Assembly: GCF_005601135.1 (NCBI RefSeq)
Contig: NZ_CP039381.1
Location: 865,941-929,940 of the forward strand
Length of the DNA: 64,000 nt
From: Ruminococcus bovis
GTDB lineage: Bacteria > Bacillota > Clostridia > Oscillospirales > Acutalibacteraceae
Direction of reading: 5' to 3'
In this document: positions 1 through 8,543 of the stretch, piece after piece
Position numbering within the stretch: the stretch's first letter is position 1
Layout: every line of letters begins with the position of its first letter
Position numbers and translations under genes: made by a program
The notes under the pieces: generated by a model
The model's database searches: none
Told to the model about the DNA's origin: nothing
Seen by the model: only the letters and a program-made list of their open reading frames with translations

Positions 1-677
1 TTCCATTTGAAAAGGCTTTGGCAAAGGAAGGACTTTCCTACATATGTGAAGTAAAGAAAGCAAGTCCAAGCAAAGGTATTATTGCAGAAAACTTCCCTTA
101 CAAAGAAATTGCCAAAGACTATGAAAAAGCCGGTGCATCAGCAATTTCTTGCTTAACCGAACCAAAATATTTTAAAGGTAAGAATGAATATCTTGAAGAA
201 ATCACCAAGGAAGTTTCTATTCCTATTTTAAGAAAAGATTTTACAGTATGTGCCTATCAGATTTACGAGGCAAAGGTAATCGGTGCATCTGCTATACTAC
301 TAATATGTGCAATTCTTACCGAAGAAGAAATTAAGGAATACTTAGATATTGCAACTTCTCTTGGACTTTCGGCTTTAGTTGAGGCTCATACAGAAGAAGA
401 AGTTAAAATGGCACTAAACTGTGGTGCAAAAATTATCGGTGTTAACAACCGTAACCTAAAGGACTTTACAGTTGATATTAACAACTGTATCAACCTAAGA
501 AAACTTGTTCCGGAAAATATTTTATTTGTTGGAGAAAGTGGTATCAAAACAAGCACAGACATTGCTAACCTAAAGAAAGCTAATGTAAATGCTGTTTTAA
601 TCGGTGAAACACTTATGAGAAGTGAAGATAAATCAAAGGCTCTTGCTGAGCTTAACGGTGAACCATTATATAAATAA
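1..677 (+). CDS. trpC: Indole-3-glycerol phosphate synthase, 5'-truncated by window edge
   Basis: TrpC converts CdRP to indole-3-glycerol phosphate in tryptophan synthesis, in the cytoplasm. The reading frame is open from base 3 ([10 protein letters not shown]...), so the real start lies outside the window. About 225 residues are visible, against roughly 255-260 for the family. The phosphate-barrel motifs are clear: the catalytic-lysine region [10 protein letters not shown], then [14 protein letters not shown] and VGESGI. It ends 17 bases before trpB and is clearly co-transcribed with it. The usual trpF gene between trpC and trpB is missing here. The family call is certain; only the N-terminus is unknown. 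Confidence 0.95.
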   Translation, partial: PFEKALAKEGLSYICEVKKASPSKGIIAENFPYKEIAKDYEKAGASAISCLTEPKYFKGKNEYLEEITKEVSIPILRKDFTVCAYQIYEAKVIGASAILLICAILTEEEIKEYLDIATSLGLSALVEAHTEEEVKMALNCGAKIIGVNNRNLKDFTVDINNCINLRKLVPENILFVGESGIKTSTDIANLKKANVNAVLIGETLMRSEDKSKALAELNGEPLYK

Positions 678-694
678 GAAGAAGGAGAATTAAT

Positions 695-1879
695 ATGTCA
701 AACGGAAGATTTGGCAGACATGGTGGTCAGTTTATCCCTGAAACACTAATGAATGCCATTATGGAACTAGAGGATGCTTATAATAAATACAAAAATGATA
801 AAGACTTTAACGATGAACTAAATGAACTGCTTAGAGAATATGTTGGTCGTCCATCTCGTCTTTATTATGCAGAAAAGATGACTAAGGACCTTGGTGGTGC
901 TAAAATCTACTTAAAGAGAGAGGACCTTAACCACACAGGCAGTCACAAGCTAAACAATGCTTTGGCACAGGTACTACTTGCAAAGAAAATGGGCAAAACA
1001 AGAGTAATTGCCGAAACTGGTGCAGGTCAGCACGGTGTTGCTACTGCTACTGCAGCAGCACTTATGGGTATGGAATGTGAAATCTTTATGGGTAAAGAGG
1101 ACACAGACCGTCAGGCACTAAATGTATTTAGAATGGAACTTCTTGGTGCAAAGGTTCACGCAGTAACAAGTGGCACAATGACACTAAAAGATGCAGTTAA
1201 CGAAACCTTCAGAGAATGGACTAACAGAATCAGCGATACTCACTATGTACTTGGTTCAGTTATGGGTCCTCACCCATTCCCAACTATTGTAAGAGATTAC
1301 CAGAGTGTTATCGGTAAAGAAATCAAAAGTCAGATTATGGAAAAGGAAGGCAGACTTCCTGATGTAGTTATGGCTTGTGTTGGTGGTGGCAGTAATGCTA
1401 TCGGTGCATTCCACGAATTTATCCCTGATGAAGAAGTAAGACTTATCGGTTGTGAGGCTGCCGGTAAAGGTATTGACACAGACAAAACTGCTGCTACAAT
1501 TTCAACAGGCAGAGACGGTATTTTCCACGGTATGCACAGTTATTTCTGTCAGAATGAATACGGTCAGATTGCACCGGTATATTCAATTTCTGCCGGTCTT
1601 GACTATCCCGGTGTTGGACCTGAACACGCATATCTTCACGATATTGGCAGAGCAGAGTATGTTGCTATTACAGATGATGAAGCAGTAAATGCTTTTGAAT
1701 ATTTATCAAGAACCGAGGGTATTATCCCTGCTATTGAATCCTCTCACGCAGTTGCTTATGCAATGAAACTTGCTCCAACTATGGACAAAGACAAAATCAT
1801 TGTTGTAAACCTATCAGGTAGAGGAGATAAGGATGTTGCAGCAATCGCTAGATACAGAGGAGTTGAGATTTATGAGTAA
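695..1879 (+). CDS. trpB: Tryptophan synthase beta chain
   Basis: This is the PLP-dependent beta subunit, which joins indole to serine to make tryptophan in the alpha2-beta2 complex. It has 394 residues, the usual length. The PLP lysine is in HTGSHKLNN (K85), the catalytic glutamate in AETGAGQHG (E107), and the phosphate-binding glycine loop is GGGSNAIG. A strong ribosome site (GAAGGAG) lies 7-8 bases before the ATG. It overlaps trpA by 8 bases, consistent with translational coupling of the two subunits. It is the classical TrpB1 type by length and start. Very confident. Confidence 0.97.
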   Translation: MSNGRFGRHGGQFIPETLMNAIMELEDAYNKYKNDKDFNDELNELLREYVGRPSRLYYAEKMTKDLGGAKIYLKREDLNHTGSHKLNNALAQVLLAKKMGKTRVIAETGAGQHGVATATAAALMGMECEIFMGKEDTDRQALNVFRMELLGAKVHAVTSGTMTLKDAVNETFREWTNRISDTHYVLGSVMGPHPFPTIVRDYQSVIGKEIKSQIMEKEGRLPDVVMACVGGGSNAIGAFHEFIPDEEVRLIGCEAAGKGIDTDKTAATISTGRDGIFHGMHSYFCQNEYGQIAPVYSISAGLDYPGVGPEHAYLHDIGRAEYVAITDDEAVNAFEYLSRTEGIIPAIESSHAVAYAMKLAPTMDKDKIIVVNLSGRGDKDVAAIARYRGVEIYE

Positions 1880-2645
1880 AATTACAGATGCATTTAAGAA
1901 TGGCAAGGCATTTATCCCATTCGTAACTGCCGGTGACCCTTGCCTTGAAGTTACAGAACAACTATTAATTGAAATGGACAAAAACGGTGCTGATATTATT
2001 GAAATCGGTATTCCTTTCTCTGACCCTGTAGCTGAGGGTGTTGTTATTCAAGAGGCTGACATTAGAGCGTTAGCAGCAGGTGCAACAACAGATAAAATCT
2101 TCCAAATGATTGCAAAAGTAAGGGAAAAACTTTCTTGTGCAGTAGCAATTATGACATATGCAAATGTTGTTTATGGTTATAATACTGACAAGTTCCTTGC
2201 TAACTGTAAGCAAGTTGGTGTTGATGCACTTATTATCCCTGATGTTCCATATGAAGAAAGAGATGTTATAAAGCCATCTTGCGAAAAGTACGGTGTTGAA
2301 TATATTTCATTCGTTGCACCAACAAGTCACGATAGAATCAAGATGATTGCAAATTATGCATCAGGCTTTATGTACTGTGTATCTTCCCTAGGTGTTACAG
2401 GTGTACGACAGAATATTACAACAAATATCGGTGAAATGATTGACCTTGTAAAGTCAGTTAAGGATATTCCTTGTGCAGTGGGTTTTGGTATTTCAACTCC
2501 TGAACAAGCAAAGGAAATGGCAAAAAATGCAGACGGTGTAATTGTGGGTTCTGCTATTGTAAAGATTTGTGCAAAGTACGGCAAGGACTGTGTTCCTTAT
2601 GTTGCAGAATATGTTAAGTCTATGAAAGATGCAATTTCACAGTAA
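1872..2645 (+). CDS. trpA: Tryptophan synthase alpha chain
   Basis: TrpA cleaves indole-3-glycerol phosphate and passes indole to TrpB. I chose the ATG at 1872 because it has a GAGGAG ribosome site inside the end of trpB and gives 257 residues; the frame is open further upstream but would duplicate trpB coding sequence. The catalytic Glu is in [11 protein letters not shown] (E44, Glu49 of the E. coli enzyme). At the position of E. coli Asp60 the sequence reads AEGVV rather than ADGPT, so the second catalytic acid is Glu55 and the following proline is Val. The rest of the barrel (GFGIS, VGSAIV) is normal. A terminator follows 23 bases later. Confidence 0.95.
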   Translation: MSKITDAFKNGKAFIPFVTAGDPCLEVTEQLLIEMDKNGADIIEIGIPFSDPVAEGVVIQEADIRALAAGATTDKIFQMIAKVREKLSCAVAIMTYANVVYGYNTDKFLANCKQVGVDALIIPDVPYEERDVIKPSCEKYGVEYISFVAPTSHDRIKMIANYASGFMYCVSSLGVTGVRQNITTNIGEMIDLVKSVKDIPCAVGFGISTPEQAKEMAKNADGVIVGSAIVKICAKYGKDCVPYVAEYVKSMKDAISQ

Positions 2646-2667
2646 ACAAAATTTAATAATTCCATAC

Positions 2668-2697
2668 AAAAAGACCTTTTAAGTAAGGTCTTTTTTC
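2668..2697 (+). terminator. Rho-independent terminator of the trp operon
   Basis: An AAAAGACCTT/AAGGTCTTTT hairpin with a short loop is followed by six T. It lies directly downstream of trpA. Confidence 0.85.
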
Positions 2698-2756
2698 TAT
2701 TTCTAACTATATTTACAGTGTAGTTCAAATGTGCTAAAATCGTGATGGTGATAATT

Positions 2757-3560
2757 ATGAAATATGATTTAATAGCACTTGATATGGATGGTACTTTGTT
2801 AAATGATGACAAGGTTATTCCAAAAGAAAATGTTGATGCAATTATAGAAATGCAAGAACAAGGCAAAACCGTTGCTATTTGTACCGGCAGACCTGCAAGT
2901 GGTGCGTTGCCATTTGTTAAGGATTTACACCTAGAGAAGTACGGTGGATATGTACTTTCCTACAATGGTGGCAGAATTTATGATGTAAAGAATGACAAGG
3001 TTCTTTACAACAAGGCTTTCCCTAAAGAATATGTACAAAAAGTCTTTGACTTAGTAAAGGGTACAACAATTACAGTTTCTTCCCCACTTGACCACAAGAT
3101 TATTGCCGGTCATGCACTAAATGATTGGTCTAGAACCGAAGCTAATGTTGTTCACCTACCATTTGAATATCACGAGGACTTTTTAACACTTGATACGGAA
3201 ATGAACAAGCTACTGCTTGTTGATGACCCAAAGGTTATCGGTGCAAACTATGACAACATTCACGATACATTAGAACCAAAGCTTCATGTATTCCTAAGTG
3301 AACCATTCTTCCTGGAAATTACACCACAAAATGTAAATAAAGGTGAGGGACTTCACAACCTTGCAAAAATCACAGGTGTTCCTGTTGAAAAGATGATTGC
3401 AATGGGGGACAGCTTTAACGATATTGAAATGCTAAAGGAAGCAGGTCTTGGTGTTGCTATGAAAAATAGCAAAGAGGGCGTTTCAGACTATGCAAATCTT
3501 GTAACAGTCAGCAACAATGACTGTGGTGTTGCAAAAATTATTAAAGAATATATCCTTTAG
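2757..3560 (+). CDS. Cof-type HAD-superfamily hydrolase
   Basis: This is probably a sugar-phosphate or flavin-type phosphatase of the Cof/YidA subfamily (HAD-IIB), cytosolic, 267 residues. Motif I is DMDGTLL (nucleophile D9, acid/base D11), motif II is CTGRP, and motif IV is GDSFNDIEM. The large alpha/beta cap between motifs II and III fits HAD-IIB. I place the start at 2757, where a GGTGAT sequence sits four bases upstream, a spacing seen at several other starts here. In-frame GTG (2742) and ATG (2745) starts lack such a site. The substrate cannot be told from sequence. It stands alone between two terminator-like hairpins. Confidence 0.85.
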   Translation: MKYDLIALDMDGTLLNDDKVIPKENVDAIIEMQEQGKTVAICTGRPASGALPFVKDLHLEKYGGYVLSYNGGRIYDVKNDKVLYNKAFPKEYVQKVFDLVKGTTITVSSPLDHKIIAGHALNDWSRTEANVVHLPFEYHEDFLTLDTEMNKLLLVDDPKVIGANYDNIHDTLEPKLHVFLSEPFFLEITPQNVNKGEGLHNLAKITGVPVEKMIAMGDSFNDIEMLKEAGLGVAMKNSKEGVSDYANLVTVSNNDCGVAKIIKEYIL

Positions 3561-3631
3561 AAATACTTTATTCATAATCAATTCACATATTATGAATAAT
3601 AGACAAATTTAATAGTAAATTATTGGATACC

Positions 3632-3677
3632 TAGCTATGGCTATAATTCTTTTATAGAAATATAACCATAGCTTTTC
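3632..3677 (+). terminator. Hairpin, likely terminator after the HAD gene
   Basis: AGCTATGGCTAT pairs with ATAACCATAGCT (one mismatch) and is followed by a weak T-rich tail. It could instead shape the amylase leader, because the amylase gene starts 46 bases on. Confidence 0.55.
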
Positions 3678-3722
3678 TGTTTATAATTATAATAATGAAA
3701 TATGCAAAAGGAGATAACGCCA

Positions 3723-5957
3723 ATGAAAAAATTAGTCGCAATCTTAATGGTTCTAACTTTGGCTATGTCAGCACTTGTAGTTTCTGCATCTGCTGCACAG
3801 ACAGATAAAGAATCAACCGGTGCAACAGGCATTACTGTTCACTACTACACAGAAAAAGGAACTCCAAGCGTTTACTACTGGAATGCACTTCCAAACAATA
3901 TTTCTACAGAGTATCCCGGTGTAAAAATGACAAGTGAGGGTGGTAACTACTACAGATACACATTCTCAAGTGTTTCTAAGATTAACCTACAGTTCATCGA
4001 AAGTGACGGTACTCAGGGTAAAGAACTTACAAGAAACACAAACAGTGGTACTAACGAATTCTGGTACAAGAGTAACCGTTGGTACAACAAACAACCATCA
4101 GATACAGATTATGAAAGAACAGACCTTAGAGAAGACTCTATCTACTTCGTAATTACAACAAGATTTTACGATGGTGACCAGAGTAACAATGTTCACTGTT
4201 GGGATGACGGTCAGGCTAACAACCCTGACACAGACCCAGCATGGAGAGGTGACTTCAAGGGTCTTATCCAAAAGCTAGACTACATCAAGGCTCTTGGCTT
4301 CTCAGCAATTTGGATTACACCTGTTGTAGAAAATGCATCAGGCTATGACTACCATGGCTACCACGCATTTGACTTTACAAAGGTTGACCCAAGATACGAA
4401 AGTGATGACACTTCATATCAGGACCTAATTGATGCAGCTCACGAAAAAGGCTTAAAGATTATTCAGGACGTTGTATTTAACCACACAGGTAACTTTGGTG
4501 AAGCTAACCTAGCTCCTATGTTCACTAAGGACTATAGCAACCTAGGTTCATCAGACTGTATGAAGGTTATCTCAGGTTCTACACTAGCTAATAAGTATTC
4601 TGACTATAGCAATATGAAGCCGGATGCTCAGTATCAGGCAAGACTTGCAGTTATGAAGGAAGATGCTAACGATACTCAGCACAACTATCACCATGACAAG
4701 TCATTAAGCTACGGTTCATACACAGAACAAACAGGTCAGATGGCAGGTGACTGTGTTGATATTAATACAGAAAATCCAACAGTTGCAAAGTACATTACAG
4801 ATACATATTCTAAGTACCTGGATATGGGTGTTGATGCATTCAGAATGGATACAGAAAAGCACATTAACCGTTGGACACTAAACAACGCTTTCTTCCCTGT
4901 ATTTAATCAGTACAAGAACTTCCACCTATTCGGTGAAGTTTGTGCAAGATACCATGGTGCTTACAACGAAGGTGGTTCTTCCGACTCATGTTTCTTCTAC
5001 ACATGGAACGAAACAGACAGTGCATGGCAGAACAACTGGAGCAACTCTGACTGGAAATCTAACTATGATAACTCTGTTAAGCATTATCAAGCTTACCAGA
5101 ACAGAAGTTTCAACCAGACAAGTAACAATGCTTTCCTAAACGGTGTATCTTATCACACACCTGACTATAGCAAAGCAAACGGCACAAGTACAATCGACTT
5201 CCCTATGCACTGGGCATTTAAAGATGCAGGTTCAGCATTCGGTGCTGCTAAGGGTGAAGATTCACTATACAATGACGCAACATGGGCAGTTACATATGTT
5301 GACTCTCACGACTACGGTCCTGACGGTCAAGAAAAGACTCGTTACCAGGGTGGTGCTGCTGCTTGGGCAGAAAATATGGACTTAATGTTCACATTCCGTG
5401 GTATCCCATGTATCTACTATGGTTCAGAAGTAGAATTTAAGAAAGATGTTCCAATTGATGTTGGTCCTAACGCTCCACTAGACAAAACAGGTCGTGCATA
5501 CTTCGGTGACTACCTAGAAGGTTCAGTTACTGCAAGTGACTACGGTAAATATACAGCTTCAGGCACAGTAGCTTCTACACTAAATGCTCCACTTTCAAAG
5601 CATCTGGAAAAGCTAAACCAGATTAGAAGAGCTGTTCCTGCTCTACAAAAAGGTCAGTACACAACTGATAGCAACTATGTAAGTGGTAATATGGCTTACA
5701 TCAGAAGATATACAAATGCTGATGAAGGCGTTGATTCAGTAGCTTGTGTAACAATCAGTGGTGACGCAACATTCAAGGGTCTACCAAACGGCACATATAT
5801 TGATGCAGTTACAGGTGACAAGAAAGTTGTTACAGGTGGCACACTTTCAACAAGTGGTGCTAGTGGCCAGGGTAATATGAGAGTTTATGTTCTACAGAAC
5901 TCAGGCAGTGAAGTTAACGGTGCAATTGGCGACACAGGTTTAACTTACTTAAAATAA
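3723..5957 (+). CDS. Secreted alpha-amylase, CBM26-like + GH13
   Basis: This extracellular endo-acting alpha-glucan hydrolase has 744 residues. It begins with a signal peptide (about 1-26, ending SASAA). A CBM26-like starch-binding module follows at about 35-130 (GITVHYYTEKG...WNALP...YPGVKM...). The GH13 barrel then carries all conserved regions: DVVFNH (D249, H254), GVDAFRMDTEKH (nucleophile D376), FGEV (acid/base E405) and VDSHD (D530). A C-terminal beta-sheet domain ends at YLK, with no dockerin or LPXTG anchor, so the enzyme is probably released. The start at 3723 has an AAAGGAGA ribosome site; the longer frame from 3702 includes that site. Starch degradation fits a gut fermenter. Confidence 0.93.
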   Translation: MKKLVAILMVLTLAMSALVVSASAAQTDKESTGATGITVHYYTEKGTPSVYYWNALPNNISTEYPGVKMTSEGGNYYRYTFSSVSKINLQFIESDGTQGKELTRNTNSGTNEFWYKSNRWYNKQPSDTDYERTDLREDSIYFVITTRFYDGDQSNNVHCWDDGQANNPDTDPAWRGDFKGLIQKLDYIKALGFSAIWITPVVENASGYDYHGYHAFDFTKVDPRYESDDTSYQDLIDAAHEKGLKIIQDVVFNHTGNFGEANLAPMFTKDYSNLGSSDCMKVISGSTLANKYSDYSNMKPDAQYQARLAVMKEDANDTQHNYHHDKSLSYGSYTEQTGQMAGDCVDINTENPTVAKYITDTYSKYLDMGVDAFRMDTEKHINRWTLNNAFFPVFNQYKNFHLFGEVCARYHGAYNEGGSSDSCFFYTWNETDSAWQNNWSNSDWKSNYDNSVKHYQAYQNRSFNQTSNNAFLNGVSYHTPDYSKANGTSTIDFPMHWAFKDAGSAFGAAKGEDSLYNDATWAVTYVDSHDYGPDGQEKTRYQGGAAAWAENMDLMFTFRGIPCIYYGSEVEFKKDVPIDVGPNAPLDKTGRAYFGDYLEGSVTASDYGKYTASGTVASTLNAPLSKHLEKLNQIRRAVPALQKGQYTTDSNYVSGNMAYIRRYTNADEGVDSVACVTISGDATFKGLPNGTYIDAVTGDKKVVTGGTLSTSGASGQGNMRVYVLQNSGSEVNGAIGDTGLTYLK

Positions 5958-5984
5958 TCTTACAACTACAATCTCCTAAGTTTT

Positions 5985-6017
5985 GAAAAAGTCTTCCCAA
6001 ATGGGAAGGCTTTTTCT
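5985..6017 (+). terminator. Terminator of the amylase gene
   Basis: The AAAAAGTCTTCCC/GGGAAGGCTTTTT hairpin (one G-U) ends in a T run. Confidence 0.88.
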
Positions 6018-6232
6018 ATTTTATATAGAAATTTATAATTATTTTATTTGCATAAAAATAATATAATTTTTTGTGAAATATATCCAATCCAACAAAGTAT
6101 AATATCACTTCACTTAGCTAATGCTCTAAACTTTAAAATATATGTAACTTTTAGCCCCTCTAAATCGTGTTATATATGGGGATAGAATGAATTTTTCTGT
6201 CCTCAATAATACATCTGTAAATTTGTGTACAG
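6018..6232. other. AT-rich intergenic stretch
   Basis: No open reading frame with a ribosome site is visible here. There is one short GCCCC...GGGG pairing near 6153-6181. I see nothing else before the promoter of the next operon. Confidence 0.6.
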
Positions 6233-6261
6233 TTGATTTTTTCCTTAAAAAGGTGTATATT
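6233..6261 (+). promoter_or_regulatory. Sigma-A promoter of the glycosyltransferase operon
   Basis: TTGATT and TATATT are separated by 17 bases, with the start codon 38 bases downstream of the -10 hexamer. Confidence 0.65.
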
Positions 6262-6299
6262 AATGTTGTTTTTTGACAAAAAAGATAGGAAGTTATAAA

Positions 6300-8489
6300 A
6301 TGAAGAAATTTTCAAATTGCGTAAGCAAAGTATTCGCTATCCTTATGGGGATACTTATTTGCATCACCATTTCAGGAATTATTATCTCTTATCCGGAATA
6401 CGGAAACTACTTTTCAGCAACAAGTCAGGATGGTAAACAGTTGTTCTGGCTATTTACCTCAATTGCAGTAGGTGGCATAATTATCACCTGTACAATAATG
6501 GGACTGTTTAGGCTTATTAATAAACTGTCAAAAAAGGGACTGCTGATTTTTACGATAGCACTGTTTGTGATTTACGGTATATCTGTTGTAGCTATCACCT
6601 ACCTTTTCCCTACAATTCCAATGACTGATAGCTTTTATGTACACGACCAAGCAGTTGGTATGGCTCATGGTACTAAGGATGTAATCAATGGCAATTCACA
6701 GTACTTTAGAAAGTATAGCAACAACAACCCACTGATTATTCTGCTTTATTTTATTTACAAAATAGCTTATTCACTTGGAATTACCGACCTAATTCAAGTT
6801 GGCAGATTGTTTAATGCTTCTTGCATTATGGGTAGTCTGGTACTGTTCTACCTTGCAATACAGAAACTATCCAAAAGAGAAACTACCGGTGCAAAATTTA
6901 TTTTGTTAAATCTACTTTTTGTACCAATGATTTTTATGACTTCTTGGGTATATACAGCCACTATCTGCCTACCTTTTATAGGTGGTATAATGTTATGTGG
7001 TGCAAACCTTATTAAGAATCAATCAAAAAAATCAATTATCATTAATTCAGCAATTATCGGTGTTTTGAGTATTGTTGGTTACAACATCAGACCGGTTGTA
7101 CTTATCCTATCTATTGCCGGTTTTATATGCTTATTCCTATGGACTGTTAAAGACAAAAAGCGTTTAATGAAGTCTGCTTTAATGGTAGGTATTTGTGCAG
7201 TTTTTGCTTTAGGTTCATTTGCAACAACTAAGGCACTTAACAACCACTACTACACAGGTAGTGATGGTAACTTCCCTCTTACTCACTGGGTAGCTATGGG
7301 TCTTACTGAAAACGGTATGTATGACCCACAGTTGGTACAAGAGAATATGAGGCTTTCTAACACAGATGAAATGAAAGCTAATGTAAATAAACATATCAAA
7401 GAAAGACTAAGCAATTACAATGCCGGTTCATTTATCAGCCATCTATATATTAAGAATGGCAATATCTGGGCTATCGGTTCACTGGAATATCAATCTCGAT
7501 TAATCGGTTCTGCTGAAAAATACACACCACTAAGCAAATGGTTATATGGCTCAAAAAGTGACTTAATGTGTCTATATACTCAGATGTTGTGGCTATCTCT
7601 CCACATACTTACACTAATTTACATAATAAGATTTATCTTTAACAAAGAAAGTAAATACGGCTTATTACAAATTCTTACTTTGCTAGGTGGTTATGGTTTC
7701 TATATGATATGGGAAGTAAAAACTGCCTATGCAGTACCATTTGTATTCTTTATTATAGGTATGGCTACTTTAGGTGGTGAAAGTATTGAAAATGCTTTTG
7801 CTATGTCAAATGCTAAGGTTAAGAACATTGGTAGAATTTCTTATTCTGCTGTAGCAATTTTCTCAATTGTACTTATGTTCATCGGTGCACCATTCTTTAC
7901 CGACAATGTTATGAAAGTAAGTGACAAGAAACTTCTTGTTAAGTCAACTCACAACTGTTCAATCAAAAAAGTTGCAACAAAAAAGAGAACAATCACTCAA
8001 GAGTTTTACACTAAAGAAAAGTTCAACAGAGTTTACCTAAATGTAGCTTGTAGAAACAACCCTTCTGTTAGTAACAGTAAATACAAGATAACTCTAAAGA
8101 ATAGCAAAAACAAAACTATTTCCACAAAGCTGGTTGATAGCAAGGACTATACAAATCGTATTTCCGATATAAAACTGAAATTACCTAAAAAGTACACACC
8201 ATCAGGTGAAGAAAAGTTCAAGATAACAGTTAAGGGTATTTCCGGTACTAGAGAGGCTTTTAACTTTGGTTATAGCCATGGTAATGACATTGACCCTATA
8301 AGGGGTAACCTAAGAACTAACGGTAAGCTTGTGAAAGGTGACTTAAGACTTACTGTTTCTGAAATGCACAAAAGTTCACTTCTTTTACCAAAAAGATACT
8401 GTGCTTTTTGTGTAAGAATTGTCTTGATAGAAGTTATAACAGCATTTCTTTATTTTGGCTTTTCTAAGAAAAAGCATTATAATGATTAA
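6300..8489 (+). CDS. Polytopic GT-C-type glycosyltransferase-like membrane protein (copy 1)
   Basis: This 729-residue integral membrane protein resembles GT39/PMT-like GT-C enzymes, which transfer sugars from a lipid carrier outside the membrane. About 11-12 hydrophobic segments lie in residues 8-530. An acidic first loop follows the third (FPTIPMTDSFYVHD), as expected for a GT-C active site, and there is a conserved NHYYTGSD...FPLTHWVAMGL loop. An extracellular beta-rich domain (about 540-700) and a last membrane helix with a KKKH tail end the protein. I chose ATG 6300 because TAGGAAG lies upstream and it aligns with its paralogue; the TTG at 6273 has no such support. Donor and acceptor are unknown; a wall or teichoic polymer is an inference. 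Confidence 0.7.
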   Translation: MKKFSNCVSKVFAILMGILICITISGIIISYPEYGNYFSATSQDGKQLFWLFTSIAVGGIIITCTIMGLFRLINKLSKKGLLIFTIALFVIYGISVVAITYLFPTIPMTDSFYVHDQAVGMAHGTKDVINGNSQYFRKYSNNNPLIILLYFIYKIAYSLGITDLIQVGRLFNASCIMGSLVLFYLAIQKLSKRETTGAKFILLNLLFVPMIFMTSWVYTATICLPFIGGIMLCGANLIKNQSKKSIIINSAIIGVLSIVGYNIRPVVLILSIAGFICLFLWTVKDKKRLMKSALMVGICAVFALGSFATTKALNNHYYTGSDGNFPLTHWVAMGLTENGMYDPQLVQENMRLSNTDEMKANVNKHIKERLSNYNAGSFISHLYIKNGNIWAIGSLEYQSRLIGSAEKYTPLSKWLYGSKSDLMCLYTQMLWLSLHILTLIYIIRFIFNKESKYGLLQILTLLGGYGFYMIWEVKTAYAVPFVFFIIGMATLGGESIENAFAMSNAKVKNIGRISYSAVAIFSIVLMFIGAPFFTDNVMKVSDKKLLVKSTHNCSIKKVATKKRTITQEFYTKEKFNRVYLNVACRNNPSVSNSKYKITLKNSKNKTISTKLVDSKDYTNRISDIKLKLPKKYTPSGEEKFKITVKGISGTREAFNFGYSHGNDIDPIRGNLRTNGKLVKGDLRLTVSEMHKSSLLLPKRYCAFCVRIVLIEVITAFLYFGFSKKKHYND

Positions 8490-8543
8490 TAGATAACCTT
8501 GGTTCTTTAAGGATTTATAGTTTGTTTTATAGGAGGAATTTCA

